A stretch of 64,000 nt of DNA, from NCBI GenBank assembly GCA_963277665.1, contig OY728133.1, positions 386,893,962-386,957,961 of the forward strand. The letters run 5' to 3'. This DNA is from Viscum album (Eukaryota > Streptophyta > Magnoliopsida > Santalales > Viscaceae). Positions 61,341-64,000 of this stretch are shown here, piece after piece. How positions within the stretch are numbered: position 1 is the stretch's first letter; the number at the start of each line of letters is the position of its first letter. The position numbers were made by a program, and so were the translations under genes. The notes under the pieces were generated by a model. That model was not told the DNA's origin. It was given only the letters and a program-made list of their open reading frames with translations, and searched no databases.

Positions 61341-64000
61341 TAATGATTCCTTATGAATACTATAATATAGACTTGAAAACATATGTTAATATTATTAAAA
61401 TATCATGAGGATCAATACATTTACTTCCAAATTCATCCAGATGACATTAATTCCAAAACATTATTGTTTAAATAAATGATTTGGAAGTCTATTGATATAA
61501 CTGAGAAACAATTAATTAAGATTTTAGATCCATAAGAGAGTACTTGTGATCATGAAAATGTCATAATATATATATAGGTAAAACAATTCAATCCTTTGTA
61601 TTTCTACTTACTTAGAAGTGTCTTGATTCTCATGAGGCGAGGATTCATTTCCACAAGAAATCACAATTATTTGACCACCTGAGAAAATAGAAAATAATGT
61701 GATGCACCACTATCAAATGGGATATTAATAAGGTTATGGTTTAGAATAATTATACCTACCACCATCAGCGGACCTCGTTTCTCAGCTGAGATAACATGCT
61801 CAACTCAATATAATTATCAATCAACACCCATAGAAATGTTCTTTCTGCCATGTTGTGGTATCGTTTGTAAAACATATATATTTTAATATTCATTGGGGTT
61901 TATCTATTTTTGAGGGTGAGAACTATTATAATTAGATAATATTTATTGAGAGAGAGAGATAAACTTATTTATTAAAAAACTCTCATTTAGATTAGTGATA
62001 TAATGAATTGTTTCGTTATATATTATATTATTTTTATATTTGGGACAATATCATGGAACTGAATTACAATTCATATTATTCTTCTAAATAGATCCGTAAT
62101 CAAGGAAACCTGGTACATTGTAGTAATGTGGTGGATTAGAGACTAAGCTAGTACTCTAATTATTTGGTTCCAATCAACCCTAGGAATTACTTTCCCTTTT
62201 TATTGCATTCCCAATATTGGAGTTCCTTCCTACACTAGGATGAAAAAAATGTGTACCCTTCACTTGGATTCACTACAAGATCTATCTATCACTATCTCTA
62301 CTTCATTAGAACCTTATTTAATATCTCTTTATAATCAATAAAATATAATAGAACAAATTTTGTATGAATATTAGGTCTTATACTTCCATCAAATATTGTC
62401 ACCCTTATCCTTTTTTATAGTCTCTACATCTAATGAAGAGAAGACCAGGTGTGAGAATCAAGAATCATATTCCGTCACTAAAATTATTAATTATATAAAT
62501 TAGAAGAAGACAATATTTATTTCTATATAGATGGTGTTATAATAAAAAAATTATTTAACAGCTCCTCAAAATCCTCCCACATAAGTCTCTAATGCAATAT
62601 TTCATGAACAACTAAGTCCAAAAATTATAGACTTAGGAATTCAATCATGTATGTCATTATCTCGACGATAAACTCAGCTGGAGTTTTGAATAATTTGGAT
62701 GTTTTTTATCCTAAACAGATGTACTTAAAAATTATGAGGTCCAAAATCTCTATAAAATGATGTTGGATTCTACTTCTAGGATTAAAATGAGTGACTCATG
62801 TGATGAGGTTCACTAGCATATGGTTCCTTGTATACTGCATGAAATGATTTCATAACACTATATACTAAATACTGGTTCACATGTGGTTCTAGGGGAACCA
62901 TGCTCACTACATCACTTTATTTATAGTTTCTCATTCACCTCACTGGTATCATTTTCATTTTATTACCATATGAACATATTCAAATTAATTATTTTACTGG
63001 TTAATTATTCTGAGTAATATCAATTATCCTATCAAAAAAATGAAAAAAAAATTATAACCGTATCATAAATAAATAATCATATGATAATGTAGTATTATTG
63101 GGAAGTCACATTAATAATACATGATAGAAATTAGTCACTGACTTAACCCATGCCGATGATATGAAAACATTCCTTGAAGTGTTATAGAACATTTTTTGTA
63201 CCCCAACCATGCTACTAACTTGATTTTAAGTATAAATAGGCTAGTTATGTTTTTTTGTTGTATACATTTAAAAACACATTGTGACATATTCCCTTCTTAC
63301 TATCTTTTATGATGGACCACCAAAACTAATACCATTTGTTCCAACCCATCCCAAACCATTTTCTTATGAATAGTTGAAGTGACACTTCACATAGGTGAAA
63401 TTTCATATATAATAAAGGTTTGTAGTAAATGAAAAAGGATTGAAAACATGAAGGGTAATGTTTTACCCTTTTGACACTCACACATGAAATCCCAAACCTA
63501 TAAGCATATATTATAAAAACCCAGTACATATTTATAAATACTTATTGATAAAAATAACAACTAAAACCTGTTTAAGGTGGATAATTATAGTTATAATAAA
63601 AAAATAAACTAGAAGAAATAAGACTCAAAAATAGAAAAATACATGTGACCCAAGGTGACGCATATCTAGATAACTAGAAAATATCAAACTATAAATTCAA
63701 ATATCTAACATCCCTGAAGGATACTAAAAGATTCAATTCTAGTAAAATATGAAACATTTCGCTTTCTTATTTCCTGGGAAAAATATTCATATTCTCTAAA
63801 GTGAATATATATAGGGTGAGTATGAAAACATTGTAGGAAAAAATCCCAAGATACTTTTCCCACATTACACTAAATCAATAATTATGTTATCCTATAGTTT
63901 TTATAAAACTATTTCTAAAAATATCAAAGTAGTATCAATAGTTTCACTATAATTATATATAACAAATAGGGAGAAGATTCTTGAGTAGTGGACTGAAAAA
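61341..64000. other. AT-rich unassigned DNA to the window end
   Basis: No readable gene. A + strand TGGTATCGTTTG at 61857 resembles a tRNA-Met primer site and could mark the end of an LTR entering from the left, but no coding domain confirms it. The small minus-strand frame at 63326-63529 has no recognisable similarity. Confidence 0.45.

Noticed and set aside
22800..61580. Scattered TA runs as replication origins or special signals.
   Set aside because: They are short microsatellites expected in AT-rich repeats; only the pair shared by the C LTRs is informative.
62570..62960. Minus-strand gag-like gene near the right end.
   Set aside because: A few words resembled gag (for example NPTSFYRDF) but the order and spacing did not hold across the stretch.

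Overview
This is a plant nuclear window made almost entirely of decayed, nested mobile elements. I found no host gene. The evidence for a plant is Ty3/gypsy and Sirevirus-like Ty1/copia retrotransposons with initiator-tRNA-Met-type primer sites, and a CACTA (EnSpm-like) DNA transposon. Most of the window is very AT-rich, full of stop codons and without open frames over about 90 codons. That is what old methylated heterochromatin in a large-genome angiosperm looks like. I cannot name the species.

Layout. Element A (1-4502, +) is the 3' part of a Ty3/gypsy element: end of reverse transcriptase (RT), RNase H, integrase, polypurine tract and a 2.1 kb LTR. It keeps near-normal GC and looks youngest. 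Element B (4503-12466, -) is Ty3/gypsy with both LTRs, a protease remnant, RT and RNase H but no integrase. Its RNase H is cut by a CACTA transposon of exactly 1,000 bp (6982-7981). Element F (about 13.5-48.9 kb, -) is a Ty1/copia Sirevirus-like element whose right LTR is split by element D (about 22.18-47.21 kb, -), a Ty3/gypsy element with integrase and RNase H on the left and RT, protease and gag on the right. D is itself interrupted by element C (27649-40663, -), which has 5.1 kb LTRs around a 2.8 kb interior with only gag recognisable. Element E (49814-59790, -) is another Ty3/gypsy element with gag to integrase and a strong C-over-G bias on the + strand. The last 4 kb is unassigned AT-rich repeat.

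Relative age follows from the nesting: F is older than D, and D is older than C. B is older than the CACTA. The joins are supported because the broken protein domains (D RNase H, B RNase H) resume on the far side of each insertion. All pol genes are dead: they carry many stops and frameshifts, and several catalytic residues are lost.

LTR edges were found by eye from paired repeats, TG/CA-like ends, polypurine tracts, primer sites and TATA boxes. Edges marked 'about' may be off by tens to a few hundred bases. The most interesting signals are the multilayer nest, the long-LTR gag-only element C, the very long stretch between TATA box and primer site in C and D with islands conserved between families, the 20-bp-phased repeats in the B LTR, and the two tRNA-like modules inside the CACTA element.
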